Source: a virus. Taken from it: 64,000 nucleotides of DNA. The position numbers and the translations under genes are program-made. The notes beneath the pieces are model-generated. The model had not been told where the DNA came from. It saw only the letters and a program-made list of their open reading frames with translations, and did not search any database. The stretch is from positions 1 to 64,000 of the IMG/VR virus record IMGVR_UViG_3300020156_000028; one strand, 5' to 3'. Positions 25,801 to 34,334 of the stretch are shown here, one piece after another. How positions within the stretch are numbered: the first letter of the stretch is position 1; every line of letters starts with the position of its first letter.

Positions 25801-27874
25801 GCCGATGTCGAACGCCATTGAAGGCGCGATCAAACTGGCCGAAGCGGACGAAAAGGTTGTTCTTGCCGCTCGCGATGCCAAGGACGCCTTGATCGTTCAG
25901 ACCGGAGAGACGGATAAAGCCACCGAGGCGATGGACCGCATCATGCGGAAAACCGAGGAAGCCTCGGACGCCACGGCTCGTATTACGGCATCGTCCAGCA
26001 AGTTCAACACCGCACTCGAAGAAATGAAGGCTCTGATCCCCGAGATCAACAAGGGCCTTGACGAGATGAAGGACAAGGCGAAGCTGGACGAAGCGTTCCA
26101 GTCAGCCGCCCGTGCCGCGCAGACCATCAGTGAATTGGCCGGGGCCGTCAATACATACAATTCCGCCCTTAACGGCATGCTCGCCAATGCCGCAGCGAAG
26201 AACCTGTCAGGGATCACCAGCGGCGTAGAGGCGGCGGCTACGATTCTTCGGGACCGTGAGGATTTCCGGTCCACCCCGTACTGGGATGTCAACGCGAATC
26301 GGATCGGGTTCGGTTCGGATACCGTCACCTTGGACGACGGCTCCGTGCAGAAGGTCGTCAAGGGCATGCGTATCTCGGTCGAGGACGCGAACCGAGACCT
26401 GTACCGGCGCATCGGTGAGTTCAATGAGACGATCAAGGGGCAGATCGGTTCGGACACCTTCTCCGGGTTCTCCCCGGCGCAGCAGGGCGTGCTCACGTCC
26501 ATCGCCTACAATTATGGTTCGCTGCCGCAGAGGATCGTGGACGCGATCAAGAATGGCGGCACGGACGCGCAGATCGCGGAAGCCATCCGAGGGCTCCAGA
26601 ATGACAACGCTGGTGTCAACCGGGAACGGCGACTCTACGAGGCGGCTGCGTTCCAGCACGGGACCGATGTAGAAGGCGGCACCAAAGCGTATCTGGACGA
26701 ACAGAAAAAGATCACCGAGGAGAAAGAAAAACAGGTCGAGAAGACCAAGGAACTGCAACAGTCCGAAGCTCTCGCGCTCCAGACGGCCGAGCTTGAGGCC
26801 AGCCTGAAAAACGCCGATGTCGTCAAGCGCCAGACCGAGCTTGAGCTTGCGAAGGAACGTGCCAAGTATGAGCGGGAAGGTATCGAGTTCACAAAGGAAG
26901 CGGAAGAATCGATACGCCGCCGCGTTGAACTCCAGTATCGAGAGCAGGCCACGCAGGACGCGATCAACGCCAAGAAAAAGGTGGCCGAGGACGCGGAGAA
27001 CCGGGTCAACGCGCTGATCACGCAGCGCGAACAATTGCTCAAGCAGTCGGCGCTCTTCCGGGCGCAGGGCAACACTGGCGCGGCCGAACAGGCGACCACG
27101 CAGGCCAACGCCCTGACGGCCGAGATCGACAAGGCCACGGCCGCAGCTATCCGCATGTGGGAGGCTGTAGGCGGGACCGACGCGCAGGCCAAAATCCAGT
27201 CGCTCCGCACGGCGGCCATGGAGGCGAAAAACCTCGCCAACACCGGCAATGCTGTGCAGGCCATGTGGACGGAAGTCGGTCGCTCCCTCGGCGAGAACTT
27301 GGTCAACGCTTTCGACCAGTTCGCGCAGGCGGTTGCCAACGGCGAGAACGCATGGAAGGCGCTCGGCCGGGCGATGCAGCAGGCCGCCGCGCAATTCCTT
27401 ATCGACATCGGCAAGATGATCGTCCGGCAGATGATCTTCAACGCGATCTCGGGCTTCTTCCCCGGCATCACGCCCGGAGCCAACGGGCTGTTCCACTCCG
27501 GCACCGGCAACGGCACCTTCGGGTCCAATCTGCCCAACAGAAGCCGCAGCGTCGATCCGCGTGTATTCGCCAACGCACCGCGCTTCCACAAAGGCTACAA
27601 CGCCGGGCTCAAGCATGGAGAGATGGCGGCCATCGTGGAGCGCACGGAGGCCATCATGACGGAGGATTCGCCGTTCCATCCGAACAATCAGGCCAAGACC
27701 CTCGGCGCGGCCGCAGCAGCCGGGGCCGGTTCCGGCGGCCCGAACATCAAGATCGTCAACGCCATTGACGCGGGCGATTTCGTGAGCGAAGGCTTGAACA
27801 CGGCGGTCGGCGAGCAGGCCATGTTGAACTTCATCCGCAAGAACAAGAGCAGCTTCAAAGAGGTCGTGTCGTAA
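22850..27874 (+). CDS. tape measure protein with internal GH24-type muramidase
   Basis: A 1674-residue protein, the longest in the window. Residues about 20-470 are coiled coil. Residues about 495-700 form the conserved tape-measure domain (SAYGGIFGVIQMLGDVVNAT, then GLSMDDMSGIFRALVQIASK). Residues about 780-870 contain hydrophobic segments with glycine-rich turns (GIGGGLAGVGISVIVGILTN), likely membrane-active. Residues about 1122-1268 are a lysozyme domain with Glu1137 and Asp1146 spaced nine apart as in T4 lysozyme, followed by RIGFGSDT. A charged coil follows. The protein sets tail length and probably opens the peptidoglycan locally during DNA entry. Confidence 0.95.
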   Translation: MAPNRREVDLIVRAKDDAVTVVNAVTAALNSMVGAQEKVTKAAKDTDGGFGGLVAAVTELDKALKGASGADKLAGDLEKAQKSLSSLRTELERAETGLEKVQREATEAAAATAKLRDQSAALEKQLSDQNARMTKSVAEADKLKTALNENNTTVNKLTKSIPNLTKQIADQEAKVTETAAKFERYSEGVRQAEKPSRTLQERLANTETRLTKQTARLEELRAKLTESKTTLEGAAAAVVQFKAGLESAEASIKEQTAAIAGTSAQIKNLKGSIKEAAAHERELDKEANKASVTLERQKGSLAGAEKNFETLSTAVGKAGAAMSEVAAKARGPLREAISAQQSAVSRINNEFQRVRSELAQVGAAMGRAGVPTKEMSETYARLTVALREISQSFNDQKATLASMRGEYANLSGDTAELAAVTGRFEQALEESAAALQRSQQIAAKAEGSNARLATSTQRAAVAQGTVVRETRQAATTTNQAAVATNRLSDAYRRLYGESRQAMSYTQRLRGEVLSLISAYGGIFGVIQMLGDVVNATTKLEGAQSRLNALYGGDQMQAAQEYEFIQRQANRLGIDIGDLADQYTKFTAATKGTVIAGEESRRIFLRVAEAGRVNGLSMDDMSGIFRALVQIASKGKVQLEELSGQLGDRLPGALQIMADGLGITVEELLKMTKEGEVSSSALSAFADNLEERYGDALPDALKNTSAVLGRFRNAVTEALLAFGQGGFIEGFNELLISMTETLRSADFRAFAENVSSAFGLIAKAMAFLAENFKLVVFAANAFLAIKLVPFLGSLALGFQRYGQSINQAAIQARVFNREQQMLAAQSGVAASRIGMLGVAARGIGGGLAGVGISVIVGILTNWITSADAVNVAMTEHEEIMQKVKSAYDTTKKSVEEWRKELALVSTKQLLDNIKQVEAAVETLVGERLSPFELIDPDMYPELGKIAQQVTKVMTAFFAGEKSAADYVKELNALSQEAAKLGVNGGPMSNAIEGAIKLAEADEKVVLAARDAKDALIVQTGETDKATEAMDRIMRKTEEASDATARITASSSKFNTALEEMKALIPEINKGLDEMKDKAKLDEAFQSAARAAQTISELAGAVNTYNSALNGMLANAAAKNLSGITSGVEAAATILRDREDFRSTPYWDVNANRIGFGSDTVTLDDGSVQKVVKGMRISVEDANRDLYRRIGEFNETIKGQIGSDTFSGFSPAQQGVLTSIAYNYGSLPQRIVDAIKNGGTDAQIAEAIRGLQNDNAGVNRERRLYEAAAFQHGTDVEGGTKAYLDEQKKITEEKEKQVEKTKELQQSEALALQTAELEASLKNADVVKRQTELELAKERAKYEREGIEFTKEAEESIRRRVELQYREQATQDAINAKKKVAEDAENRVNALITQREQLLKQSALFRAQGNTGAAEQATTQANALTAEIDKATAAAIRMWEAVGGTDAQAKIQSLRTAAMEAKNLANTGNAVQAMWTEVGRSLGENLVNAFDQFAQAVANGENAWKALGRAMQQAAAQFLIDIGKMIVRQMIFNAISGFFPGITPGANGLFHSGTGNGTFGSNLPNRSRSVDPRVFANAPRFHKGYNAGLKHGEMAAIVERTEAIMTEDSPFHPNNQAKTLGAAAAAGAGSGGPNIKIVNAIDAGDFVSEGLNTAVGEQAMLNFIRKNKSSFKEVVS

Positions 27875-29109
27875 TGGCAGTCCTGACCGAGAACCCGGCC
27901 GATACCGACCCGTTTCGGATCATGCCGCTGGCGCACAATTGGTCGTCACCGTACCGCTATTCCGTAGAGTTCAAGACCGATATCATCACCTCGGTAAACG
28001 GCCGCGAGCAGCGCCGGGCCGTGCGCCACAAGCCGCGCCACTTCGCCGAGATGTCCGCGAACATGAACGGCCGCTCGCGCGTCAACATGGACCTCCTGAT
28101 GACGGGGTGGCACACAAAGCCGGTTCTTGTAGGGTTGGAGCAGTTCGCCGTCCGAACGGCCGGACCCATGGCCCCCGAGCAAGACAACATCGTGTTCCTC
28201 GCACCTCCGGGCGGTCAATTCTGGTTCCAGCCGGGCCAGACTGTAGTGATCGTGCATGCCGACGATCCCGCGATCCGGGAGAGCCGGGTCGTCGCCTCGG
28301 CCAACCCGACATCTCTCGGTTTCGTAGACTCCACGGAATCGGAGTTCCCTATGCGGTCTCGGATTATGCCCGCCTATCTGGCGTATCTGGAGCCCGAGCA
28401 GGCGATCTCTCGGCTGACGAACCGGGTCGCCACGGCAGGCCAACGTATCGTCTTCATGCCCGAAAGCACGCCACCGTTGTTCCCGGCCGATCCTGTTTAT
28501 GAAGGCCCCTACGAGATTTTTCAGTGGAAGCCGAACTGGGGCGGCGCGCAGGACATGACCTATTCGTGGCCTCGATCCATGATCGATTACGGCTACGGCC
28601 GAGTGAAGAGTGAAAGCCCCATCGCTTTCCCGACGCGCATCTACAAGCACGATTATGTCGGCCGCAGTCACGCCGAGACCTACGCCATCATGGCGTTCTT
28701 CCAGCGGCATTTCGGGATGCAGCGGGAGTTCTTCATGCCGACATGGGAGGACGACATTCCCTTCACGTCGCTGGCGGGCGGCGGGCAGTCGATTCTCGTG
28801 GATGGCCCGGCCTTCGGTACGATCTACGAGGACTCGTCGGTCTTCCGCCGGATCATGCTGCGCTACCCTGACGGCTCGGTCAGCTACCATCAGGTCGAAT
28901 ACATCCAGCCGTTGCCCGATACGAACTCCTCGGTCGTGCGCGTAACCGAACCCCTGCCGGTGACGGAATTGACGCCGCAGACGGTCCTCGGTATCTCTTG
29001 GCTCCTCGTCGCCCGGTTCGCCATCGACCGGATGGATGTAGATTTCCTGACCAACAGCGTCTCGCAATTCAGCCTGACGATGCAAACGCTAGAGAATTTC
29101 GAGCTATGA
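27874..29109 (+). CDS. distal tail protein of the tail tip
   Basis: A 411-residue protein whose ATG overlaps the tape measure stop. It follows the tape measure and precedes the DUF2163-type hub, the slot of the distal tail protein in gene transfer agents and related siphoviruses. The sequence is beta-rich with many aromatic residues (SPYRYSVEFKTDIITSVNGR, PEQDNIVFLAPPGGQFWFQP). Family assignment is positional, since I do not see a decisive motif. Confidence 0.7.
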   Translation: MAVLTENPADTDPFRIMPLAHNWSSPYRYSVEFKTDIITSVNGREQRRAVRHKPRHFAEMSANMNGRSRVNMDLLMTGWHTKPVLVGLEQFAVRTAGPMAPEQDNIVFLAPPGGQFWFQPGQTVVIVHADDPAIRESRVVASANPTSLGFVDSTESEFPMRSRIMPAYLAYLEPEQAISRLTNRVATAGQRIVFMPESTPPLFPADPVYEGPYEIFQWKPNWGGAQDMTYSWPRSMIDYGYGRVKSESPIAFPTRIYKHDYVGRSHAETYAIMAFFQRHFGMQREFFMPTWEDDIPFTSLAGGGQSILVDGPAFGTIYEDSSVFRRIMLRYPDGSVSYHQVEYIQPLPDTNSSVVRVTEPLPVTELTPQTVLGISWLLVARFAIDRMDVDFLTNSVSQFSLTMQTLENFEL

Positions 29110-29930
29110 CCTACATCGAAGCCGAGCAGTCAAAAGAACGCGCGGTCCCGTATGAGCTTTACACCTTCACCTTCGGGCCGAACCCGGAGAATGTCTACCG
29201 CTATACCAACGCGGTCGAGGCGATTGACGACTACGAGCCTATCCCGATCCAGCGCGACCAGTACAAGACGACCGGCAAGGCCGAGCGTGACCAAATGAAC
29301 ATCCGCGTTCCGATCTCGGCCGGGATCGCGCAGATGATCTTGCCCTACCCGCCGCCGCACGAGGTCTCGGTGGAAATCCGCCAAGGCCACTTCGACCAAG
29401 GCGATGCCATGGTGGTCTGGGTTGGCCGGTTGCTCTCCAATGCCTACGAGGACGGCGGCGCGGTCGTGCTGACCTGCGAATCTACGCTGATCTCGCTCAA
29501 GAGGCAGGGGGTTCGCCGTCGCTGGCAGGTCGGGTGCCCGTTGCTTCTCTACTCGGAAGGCGTCGGTCAATGCAATGCGAACCGGGACGACTTCACGGTG
29601 GAAGCGGTCGTGGTGGATTTCGAGGACAGCATGCCGGTCTTCAATCCCGGTTGGAATGGACCTTGGCCGATCAAGCAGTTCATAACCGGCATGCTACAGT
29701 GGACTTCGCAGTACGGCACGGAGTATCGTTCGATCCGGCAAACCACCGAGACCAAGGTGATCTTCAACGGGCCATTGCGGGGAGTCGAGATCGGGATGAC
29801 AGTCAAGCTGATCCTCGGCTGCAATCACCGTCAGAAAGATTGCCGTGAGGTATTCGACAATATTCTGAATTATGGCGGCGATCCGTGGATGCCTCTGCAA
29901 AATCCCGTTCGCAATCCGAATTTCTGGTGA
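29106..29930 (+). CDS. tail hub protein, DUF2163/BR0599-like (gpL analogue)
   Basis: A 274-residue protein starting at an ATG that overlaps the previous stop. The N-terminal beta domain (PYELYTFTFGPNPENVYRYT) and the C-terminal signature with GCNHRQKDCREVF followed by NILNYGGDPW match the BR0599 domain of gene transfer agent hub proteins. Four cysteines, C144, C156, C239 and C246, are placed as in the family. Lambda gpL, its functional counterpart, carries a 4Fe-4S cluster on its C-terminal cysteines, so a cluster is plausible here. It probably forms the baseplate ring below the tube. Confidence 0.85.
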   Translation: MTYIEAEQSKERAVPYELYTFTFGPNPENVYRYTNAVEAIDDYEPIPIQRDQYKTTGKAERDQMNIRVPISAGIAQMILPYPPPHEVSVEIRQGHFDQGDAMVVWVGRLLSNAYEDGGAVVLTCESTLISLKRQGVRRRWQVGCPLLLYSEGVGQCNANRDDFTVEAVVVDFEDSMPVFNPGWNGPWPIKQFITGMLQWTSQYGTEYRSIRQTTETKVIFNGPLRGVEIGMTVKLILGCNHRQKDCREVFDNILNYGGDPWMPLQNPVRNPNFW

Positions 29931-29936
29931 TCGCGT

Positions 29937-30167
29937 ATGTTGCTTCAACTCCTCGCGGGCGTGGCCCTGATGATCCTTGGATACCTCCTGATGCCCCGGC
30001 CACCGCAGGAGAAGCAGGAGATCACCGAAATGGAAGGCCCGACGGCCGAGAGCCGGGAGATTCCGTGGTTGTTTGGCGAAATGACGATCAAGGCCCCGAA
30101 CTTTCTCGGCTGGTGGGACAAACAGTACAAGAACAAGGAAGATGACAGCGGGAGCAAGAAGAAATGA
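29937..30167 (+). CDS. small tail-tip protein with N-terminal hydrophobic segment
   Basis: A 76-residue protein. Residues 1-20 (MLLQLLAGVALMILGYLLMP) are a hydrophobic helix, followed by a proline turn and a hydrophilic part with IPWLFGEMTIKAPNFLGWWD. Small proteins of this kind sit between hub and central fibre genes in related tails. It may be inserted in the host membrane at DNA entry or help assembly. Function unknown. Confidence 0.68.
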   Translation: MLLQLLAGVALMILGYLLMPRPPQEKQEITEMEGPTAESREIPWLFGEMTIKAPNFLGWWDKQYKNKEDDSGSKKK

Positions 30168-30370
30168 ACGAGCCCCCGATCACCATGTCCGAAGCCAATC
30201 AAGCCGGTTATTGCGCTCGCGGTCAGCGCAGGTTTCTTCGCGAGCGCGTGCCCGACTGGCGCGACTATGTGAAGAACGGCCTGCCTATCGAGCTTGCTCG
30301 TGAGATCAACCCCGCCATGACCGAGCATATCCTCAAGCTTCGGGAGGCGCGCCGTGGGAAAGAAACCTGA
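30164..30370 (+). CDS. small hypothetical tail-region protein
   Basis: A 68-residue basic protein whose start overlaps the previous stop and whose end overlaps the next start. Contains YCARGQRRFLRERVPDWRDY and a C-terminal helix. No family recognised. Its tight packing argues it is translated with the tail-tip genes. Confidence 0.65.
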   Translation: MNEPPITMSEANQAGYCARGQRRFLRERVPDWRDYVKNGLPIELAREINPAMTEHILKLREARRGKET

Positions 30371-32783
30371 TGGCGTCCCGTATGTCGATTACTATATTTC
30401 GATGCACTTGTCCTACTGCCGTGGGCCGGTAGATCAATGGACCGGATTGGAGATCAAGGACAAAGAGTTATTCGAAGACGATGAACGTTATTTCAACAAT
30501 GTAACGCTCTCCGTCAACAAACCCGATCTATTCGGCGGCAACCTCCGGGAAGGCGGGCTGGTAGGCGACATCTATTTTATGAATGGCGGCGCGGCGCAGA
30601 AAAGCCCGCAGGCGCTTGCGAAGCGCGTCGATTCCGACCCCGATGACATGCCGGGCTATCGGGGCGTCGTGAGTCTGTTCCTTTGCGGAAACGACAATAC
30701 CGGCGCGAAGGGGTTCAAAGTCGGCTCCAACATGCCGAACGTGCCGCCGATCTATGGCCGCTTCCGGCGCGGTTCAAGGCAGTTGGACAATAACGTTCAG
30801 GTGATCCCGACGCCGAACGGAAACTGGCACAACTCCAATCCAGCCAACCTGATTTTCGAGTGTCTCGTTCACAAGGACTTGATGCACGGCCCGCGCGCGC
30901 AGATCAACGAAGCGTCTTTCAACGAGGCGGCCCAAACGCTGTTCGATGAAGAGTTCGGAATCTCTTTGCTCTGGTCCGGGCAGAACAGCATCGAGTCCTT
31001 CGTGCAGGAAGTGCTCGACCATATCAACGCGCTCCTGTTCTTCAACCCTTACACCGGCAAGCTCAATCTCAAGCTTCTGCGCGATGACTACGACCCGGCC
31101 AGCCTGCCCGAACTTGGGCCGGATACGTGCCGGGTGAAGACCTTCCGACGGCCGCTCTGGGGCGAGACGATCAACGAGATCGTGCTGACCTACACGGACC
31201 CGCGCAACGAAGAACAGGTCTCGGTCACATATCAGGACCTTGGCAATATCGCCATGCAGGGTGCGGTCGTGTCAGAGACGCGCGAGATGCCCGGCATCCG
31301 GGACCGGCAACTGGCGAACCGGACATGCGCCCGCGAGCTTCGGCAGGCGTCGGCCCCGCTCGCTTCGGCCACCATCGAAATGAACCGGCAGAACCGGAAG
31401 CCCGACGGCTCGCCCTATCTGCCGGGCGACGTGTTCCGATTGGTCTATCCGCTCCATAATATCGCGGGGGTGATCTTCCGAGTGCTGGAGATCGACTGGG
31501 GCACGGTGGACGACGCCAAGATCACGATGAAGTGCGTCGAGGATATCTTCGGCTTGCCTTACGCCATGTGGGAAGAGCCTGACGATACCTCTTGGGAGCC
31601 GCCGGAGAAGGACCCGAATGACGACTTGTTCGATATGGTCGGCTATCTGTTCCGGGCGACTCCCCTGTCCATCATCAACCGTCGCGCGCCGACAGGCATC
31701 ACGGGTTTCGAGATCACCGACGATCTCTACAACCAGATCGCCATCAACACCTATGTCATGCCCACGGACGCGCAAACGGACCTGAACTACTACATCCCCT
31801 ACCGGCCCTCCGTGGACACGCTCGGCGAGGAAATTTGGGCTCCTCTCGGCGAGAAAACAGTGGTCGGTCATACGGTCTTGGTCGGGAATATCGATCAGGC
31901 CGTTCGATCTGAAATCGTGGTCGAGGAAACCATCGGGCCGGGCGACTGGCCGAAGAAAGGCTACCTCGGGATGTTCATCGGCGCGGACGAGTTCTCGGAC
32001 GAGCTTTTCACTTTCGAGGAACGCCTTGCACCTAACACATGGCGCATCCGGCGCGGAGTGCTCGATACGGTTCCGGCCAAATGGAACAGCGGCGCGAAGA
32101 TCATCATCCACGCGAACAACTACAACGGCTTCGATTGGAGCCCCCGGTTCGCGGACACGGAAGAACGCTACAGATTCCAGATCAGGACTTCGCTCGGCCT
32201 GTCCGACCTTTCCAACGAGGTGACGACCGTCAGACCCGACCGTCCCTATCGCCCGTATCGCCCGGCCAACGTGCGGATCGAGGCGGTGCGGTTCGGCACC
32301 GAGGATCAGAGTCAGATGCTCAATCCTCCGGTCTTCGACATCTACGACATGGAGCATGTGCCGCGCGACTGGGAAATCGATTGTACATGGTCGAGGCGCA
32401 ATAGGTGGGCCGAGGACCAGACATGGCTTGCGTGGAGCGACCCTGACGTGCCGCCGGAAGACGGCCAGACCACGGAAATCATTTTGTTGCGTGGGTCCGA
32501 GGAGATCAACCGTTTCACTGGGTTGACGGGAACCAGCTTCACGTTGAACATAATCGAGACGACGGCCCAGATGCTCGATATGAAGCTCCGGTTCATCTCC
32601 CGGCGAGACGGCTTCGAATCCTTGCAAGGCGTCGAGATCGCGCTCAAACTCTACATCAAGGGCTATGGTTCGGACTGGGGATACCTTTGGGGCGGTTGGC
32701 CGGAAGACCCGTTCTTGACAGGCATCGAGTCTGACATGACTGGCCTCCTGCCGGGCACCAAGGGGCTTGTGTGGCCGGACTGA
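30354..32783 (+). CDS. central tail tip/fibre protein (gpJ/GTA baseplate-type)
   Basis: An 809-residue protein with a GTG start overlapping the preceding gene. The N-terminal half (about residues 1-430) resembles the tail-tip domain of gpJ and the large gene transfer agent baseplate protein: YYISMHLSYCRGPVDQWTGL, NPANLIFECLVHKDLMHGP and the later DGSPYLPGDVFRLVYP. The C-terminal half looks beta-sandwich or fibronectin-like (RYRFQIRTSLGLSDLSNEVT). It probably closes the tip and carries receptor-binding proteins encoded downstream. It is shorter than lambda gpJ (1132 residues), with the remaining host-range function perhaps moved to the next genes. Confidence 0.82.
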   Translation: MGKKPDGVPYVDYYISMHLSYCRGPVDQWTGLEIKDKELFEDDERYFNNVTLSVNKPDLFGGNLREGGLVGDIYFMNGGAAQKSPQALAKRVDSDPDDMPGYRGVVSLFLCGNDNTGAKGFKVGSNMPNVPPIYGRFRRGSRQLDNNVQVIPTPNGNWHNSNPANLIFECLVHKDLMHGPRAQINEASFNEAAQTLFDEEFGISLLWSGQNSIESFVQEVLDHINALLFFNPYTGKLNLKLLRDDYDPASLPELGPDTCRVKTFRRPLWGETINEIVLTYTDPRNEEQVSVTYQDLGNIAMQGAVVSETREMPGIRDRQLANRTCARELRQASAPLASATIEMNRQNRKPDGSPYLPGDVFRLVYPLHNIAGVIFRVLEIDWGTVDDAKITMKCVEDIFGLPYAMWEEPDDTSWEPPEKDPNDDLFDMVGYLFRATPLSIINRRAPTGITGFEITDDLYNQIAINTYVMPTDAQTDLNYYIPYRPSVDTLGEEIWAPLGEKTVVGHTVLVGNIDQAVRSEIVVEETIGPGDWPKKGYLGMFIGADEFSDELFTFEERLAPNTWRIRRGVLDTVPAKWNSGAKIIIHANNYNGFDWSPRFADTEERYRFQIRTSLGLSDLSNEVTTVRPDRPYRPYRPANVRIEAVRFGTEDQSQMLNPPVFDIYDMEHVPRDWEIDCTWSRRNRWAEDQTWLAWSDPDVPPEDGQTTEIILLRGSEEINRFTGLTGTSFTLNIIETTAQMLDMKLRFISRRDGFESLQGVEIALKLYIKGYGSDWGYLWGGWPEDPFLTGIESDMTGLLPGTKGLVWPD

Positions 32784-32796
32784 AAGGATATTGGAC

Positions 32797-33537
32797 GTGG
32801 TGAAGAATATCGGCACAACGGCGAACTGGACTCAAATCCCCAAGCGGTCGAACGACTGGGGGCCGCGCATGAATGAGCAACTGGTGAAGATGGCCGCCAT
32901 GCTTCACGGTTCCGTGAAGAGCCGGACCACGGTGTTGCCTGCGAACCCGGCGGTCGATGACATGTATATCGATCCCGAGACGAAAAGGATCAACATCTGG
33001 GTCGGGGCGTTCACCGACGACGGCGTGACTCAGCCCGCCGAGTGGTATGAAATCGTGCCAACCCTCGGCGTCAAAATGTTCGTGGAGGACGAGTTCAAAT
33101 GGGTCCTCTTCAATCCGAATGGCAACTGGCAAGTCATCTGGGATATGAACAAGAGCCACCGGGCCATCGAACGGGAGTTCTCGTGGTATGCTCCGGGCAA
33201 CATCAGGAAGAACGCGGTCATCTTCGCCTACGTCGCCGCGCAGGAGTTTGTCATTGAAGCGGGCGCGCCGGGCTCGGGCGCGTCTTGCGAGGTGGCCCCG
33301 ACTTCCGATGTCGTGTTCAACGTCCGCAAGAACAACGCCTCCGTCGGCAACATCACCTTTCTGGCCGGGCAGACCGAGGGGGTTGTCAACATCCCGAATG
33401 AGGTCGCCGTCTTGCCTGCGGGGCAGGAAAGCCTTTATGTGCAAGCGAACTCGCTGTCCATCATTTCGCCCGCCGATACTCACGGCATGATAGGGCTCAA
33501 TGCGACGATCAGGGGGAAGATCAGGAGTATCGATTGA
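32797..33537 (+). CDS. tail-associated protein with DUF2793-like segment
   Basis: A 246-residue protein. I chose the first GTG of a GTG-GTG pair at 32797, 8 nt after AAAGGA; upstream codons overlap the previous gene. Residues about 40-110 (TVLPANPAVDDMYIDPETKR, then KWVLFNPNGNWQ) resemble DUF2793, found in phage tail proteins. The C-terminal half has a beta-rich domain ending in KIRSID. It is probably part of the distal fibre complex. Confidence 0.68.
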   Translation: MVKNIGTTANWTQIPKRSNDWGPRMNEQLVKMAAMLHGSVKSRTTVLPANPAVDDMYIDPETKRINIWVGAFTDDGVTQPAEWYEIVPTLGVKMFVEDEFKWVLFNPNGNWQVIWDMNKSHRAIEREFSWYAPGNIRKNAVIFAYVAAQEFVIEAGAPGSGASCEVAPTSDVVFNVRKNNASVGNITFLAGQTEGVVNIPNEVAVLPAGQESLYVQANSLSIISPADTHGMIGLNATIRGKIRSID

Positions 33538-34334
33538 TGGCTGACGGCGAGATCACCTACTACTATCCGGCCGAGACCTACCATCAATTGAACTCGGTCG
33601 CCTTCCCGGATCATTCGCGCAAACTGGCGGGGGCCGACGGCGTGATCCGAGCGTTCTGGCGGTCGGGCGAGCAAATGTGGGATGAAGCCCTTAACAACGC
33701 CATCGAATGGATTAGTCGCTGGATTCCCATGTACACCGTCTGGCGATCCGAACCGTATTACCCTTGGTATTCCCCGGTCATGAAACCGTTTCTTGCCGAG
33801 CCGGATCATAGCACCGCAGAACCGTGGATCACGCAAGTTCCGAGGGGGATTGTGTTCAACAGCACCTCGACGCCTAACGACAAGGATAAGGTCTACAAGC
33901 CGTGGGCGGGCGTCACGATTCCGGTTTTCGCTGATCGGATCATCGTGGGCTATGGCGGCGGTGACGGATTTAGCTGGCGCGGCATTGCGGCATATCAGGA
34001 GTATGAGGACGCTATCGAGATCGCCTTTTTCATCTCGGAAACGCGACCGGGGGAGATCGTGGCTTCGCATAAGGTATCCGAACCTTTCCGCCTGCGCACC
34101 AACTCCTACAGCACCCGTGTACGCGGCTATCCCTACGACCGGCCGCAGTTGCAGGTCTTGAAGAATGGCGTCCCGGTGGGCACGGCACGCAAATACATGT
34201 ACACGAGCGGCTTGCTGATGGACGCCGATACCGACTTTGAAACCGGCGATTTGCTGCAAATTTTCGCGCCCGTCGGAAAGTATGTCGGCATCTTCCACGG
34301 CGTCTGCATCTCGCTCTACGGGGAGCTTCTGTAA
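33537..34334 (+). CDS. hypothetical tail fibre-region protein
   Basis: A 265-residue protein; the ATG overlaps the previous stop. Rich in Trp and Tyr (WISRWIPMYTVWRSEPYYPW), with a beta-strand pattern in the second half. It lies between the DUF2793-like and beta-propeller genes and is likely a structural adaptor in the fibre network. No family recognised. Confidence 0.65.
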   Translation: MADGEITYYYPAETYHQLNSVAFPDHSRKLAGADGVIRAFWRSGEQMWDEALNNAIEWISRWIPMYTVWRSEPYYPWYSPVMKPFLAEPDHSTAEPWITQVPRGIVFNSTSTPNDKDKVYKPWAGVTIPVFADRIIVGYGGGDGFSWRGIAAYQEYEDAIEIAFFISETRPGEIVASHKVSEPFRLRTNSYSTRVRGYPYDRPQLQVLKNGVPVGTARKYMYTSGLLMDADTDFETGDLLQIFAPVGKYVGIFHGVCISLYGELL

